12,574 bases of DNA from an uncultured Clostridia bacterium (GTDB taxonomy: Bacteria; Bacillota; Clostridia; Oscillospirales; Ruminococcaceae), in assembly GCA_947630315.1 (NCBI GenBank), contig CANRHA010000030.1, positions 1 to 12,574 on the forward strand, read 5' to 3'. Position 1 is the stretch's first letter; every line of letters starts with the position of its first letter. The notes beneath the pieces are model-generated. The model did not search any database, was not told the origin of the DNA, and worked only from the letters and a program-made list of their open reading frames with translations. Position numbers and translations under genes: made by a program. Shown here piece by piece: positions 11,951 to 12,574 of the stretch.

Positions 11951-12574
11951 TCAGCTTAAAAGCTTGCCGAACTCGTCGATAAGCTCGCCGAAAAGCTTAA
12001 GCGCATTTTCTATCGGCTCCGGCGTGTTCATATCCACCCCGGCGATCTTTAAAAGCGAGATCGGGTCGGTGGAGGACCCGCTCGACAGGAATTTCTTATA
12101 CGCCTTTACGGCGGGTTCGCCCTCTTTGAGTATCTTTGTCGATAAGGCTATCGCCGCCGAGAAGCCGGTTGCATACTGGAAAACATAGTAGTTATAGTAG
12201 AAGTGAGGTATCCTCTCCCACTCGTAAGCTATCTCGGGATCGGCTACGACCGCTTCGCCGTAGTATTCCTTGTTCAGCCTGTAGTAGAGGTCGCAGAGGG
12301 CTTCGGCGGTAAGGCTTTCTCCCCTCTCGGCCATCTCGCCGGTGATCATCTCAAATTCGGCGAACATCGTCTGGCGGTATAGGGTACCGCGGAACTGTTC
12401 AAGGAAGTAGTTTATAAGATACGCGCGCTCGGTCTTGTCCTCTGTCTTTGAGAGGAGGTGCTGCATCAAAAGCGCCTCGTTGCAGGTCGAAGCGACCTCG
12501 GCGACAAAGATGACATAGTCGCTGTAAACGGTGGGCTGGTTCTTCTGCGACAGATACGAGTGCAGCGAGTGGCC
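11951..12574 (-). CDS. pepF: Oligoendopeptidase F (M3 family), partial C-terminal part
   Basis: Zinc metallopeptidase that cleaves short peptides in the cytoplasm. The window holds the last 207 codons; the frame is open to the right edge. The visible sequence begins with GHSLHS, i.e. the second half of the HExxH zinc site of M3 peptidases (HEMGHSLHS), so its second His is the second visible residue. It is followed about 25 residues on by FVAEVASTCNE, whose Glu is the third zinc ligand. The later HFYYNYYVFQYATGFSAA is the family's substrate-binding Tyr-rich stretch. No start is inside the window; an in-frame TTG near 12469 is internal. First visible gene of the operon with glk and ruvX. Confidence 0.95.
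   Translation of the reverse strand, partial: GHSLHSYLSQKNQPTVYSDYVIFVAEVASTCNEALLMQHLLSKTEDKTERAYLINYFLEQFRGTLYRQTMFAEFEMITGEMAERGESLTAEALCDLYYRLNKEYYGEAVVADPEIAYEWERIPHFYYNYYVFQYATGFSAAIALSTKILKEGEPAVKAYKKFLSSGSSTDPISLLKIAGVDMNTPEPIENALKLFGELIDEFGKLLS

Noticed and set aside
12467..12469. TTG as the start of pepF
   Set aside because: The frame continues to the right edge with zinc-site residues GHSLHS and AEVAST, so it is internal.

Overview
The window looks like chromosomal DNA of an endospore-forming member of the Clostridia, probably an Oscillospirales/Ruminococcaceae-type anaerobe. The evidence is a spoIVA gene next to a SipL-type SPOCS/LysM gene (the clostridial spore-coat basement pair), a divergent clostridial-style GyrB paralogue, Rnf-family membrane proteins, and sigma-A promoters and Shine-Dalgarno sites of Firmicutes type. 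Coding DNA is fairly GC-rich; the two long intergenic regions differ in composition from the genes.

Layout. (1) 1-1176, minus: N-terminal 392 codons of a divergent type IIA topoisomerase B subunit, running off the left edge, with a strong promoter. (2) 1177-1824: gene-free region with GC-rich hairpins, blocks of TAG-initiated heptamer repeats and a duplicated 54-bp unit, ending in the rpe promoter. (3) 1825-2472, plus: ribulose-phosphate 3-epimerase. (4) 2431-2784, minus: small unrecognised gene overlapping the end of rpe. (5) About 2822-6615, plus: apparent operon of RnfD-, RnfE- and RnfA-like membrane proteins followed by a membrane-anchored DUF4015-like protein, closed by a terminator. (6) 6662-9681, minus: sipL then spoIVA. 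(7) 9733-10480: AT-rich gene-free region with a candidate abundant RNA of about 400 nt (minus strand, consensus promoter with UP element, intrinsic terminator) and a plus-strand promoter that fires straight into a terminator. (8) 10481-12574, minus: operon pepF (partial) - ROK glucokinase - ruvX.

The two most unusual items are the Rnf-like trio and the candidate RNA. By ungapped motif comparison the trio has lost three of the four Cys ligands of the intramembrane [2Fe-2S] cluster and the usual covalent-flavin motif of RnfD, and it has no RnfB, RnfC or RnfG beside it. It is therefore unlikely to be an ordinary ion-pumping ferredoxin:NAD oxidoreductase. The candidate RNA contains about five related segments, three of which are a Shine-Dalgarno-like stretch followed by an ATG and a 7-9-codon ORF. 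I could not match it to tmRNA, RNase P RNA or SRP RNA by eye.

SipL and SpoIVA act together on the forespore surface in sporulation. Glucokinase and rpe belong to sugar catabolism, and ruvX and the GyrB paralogue to DNA maintenance.
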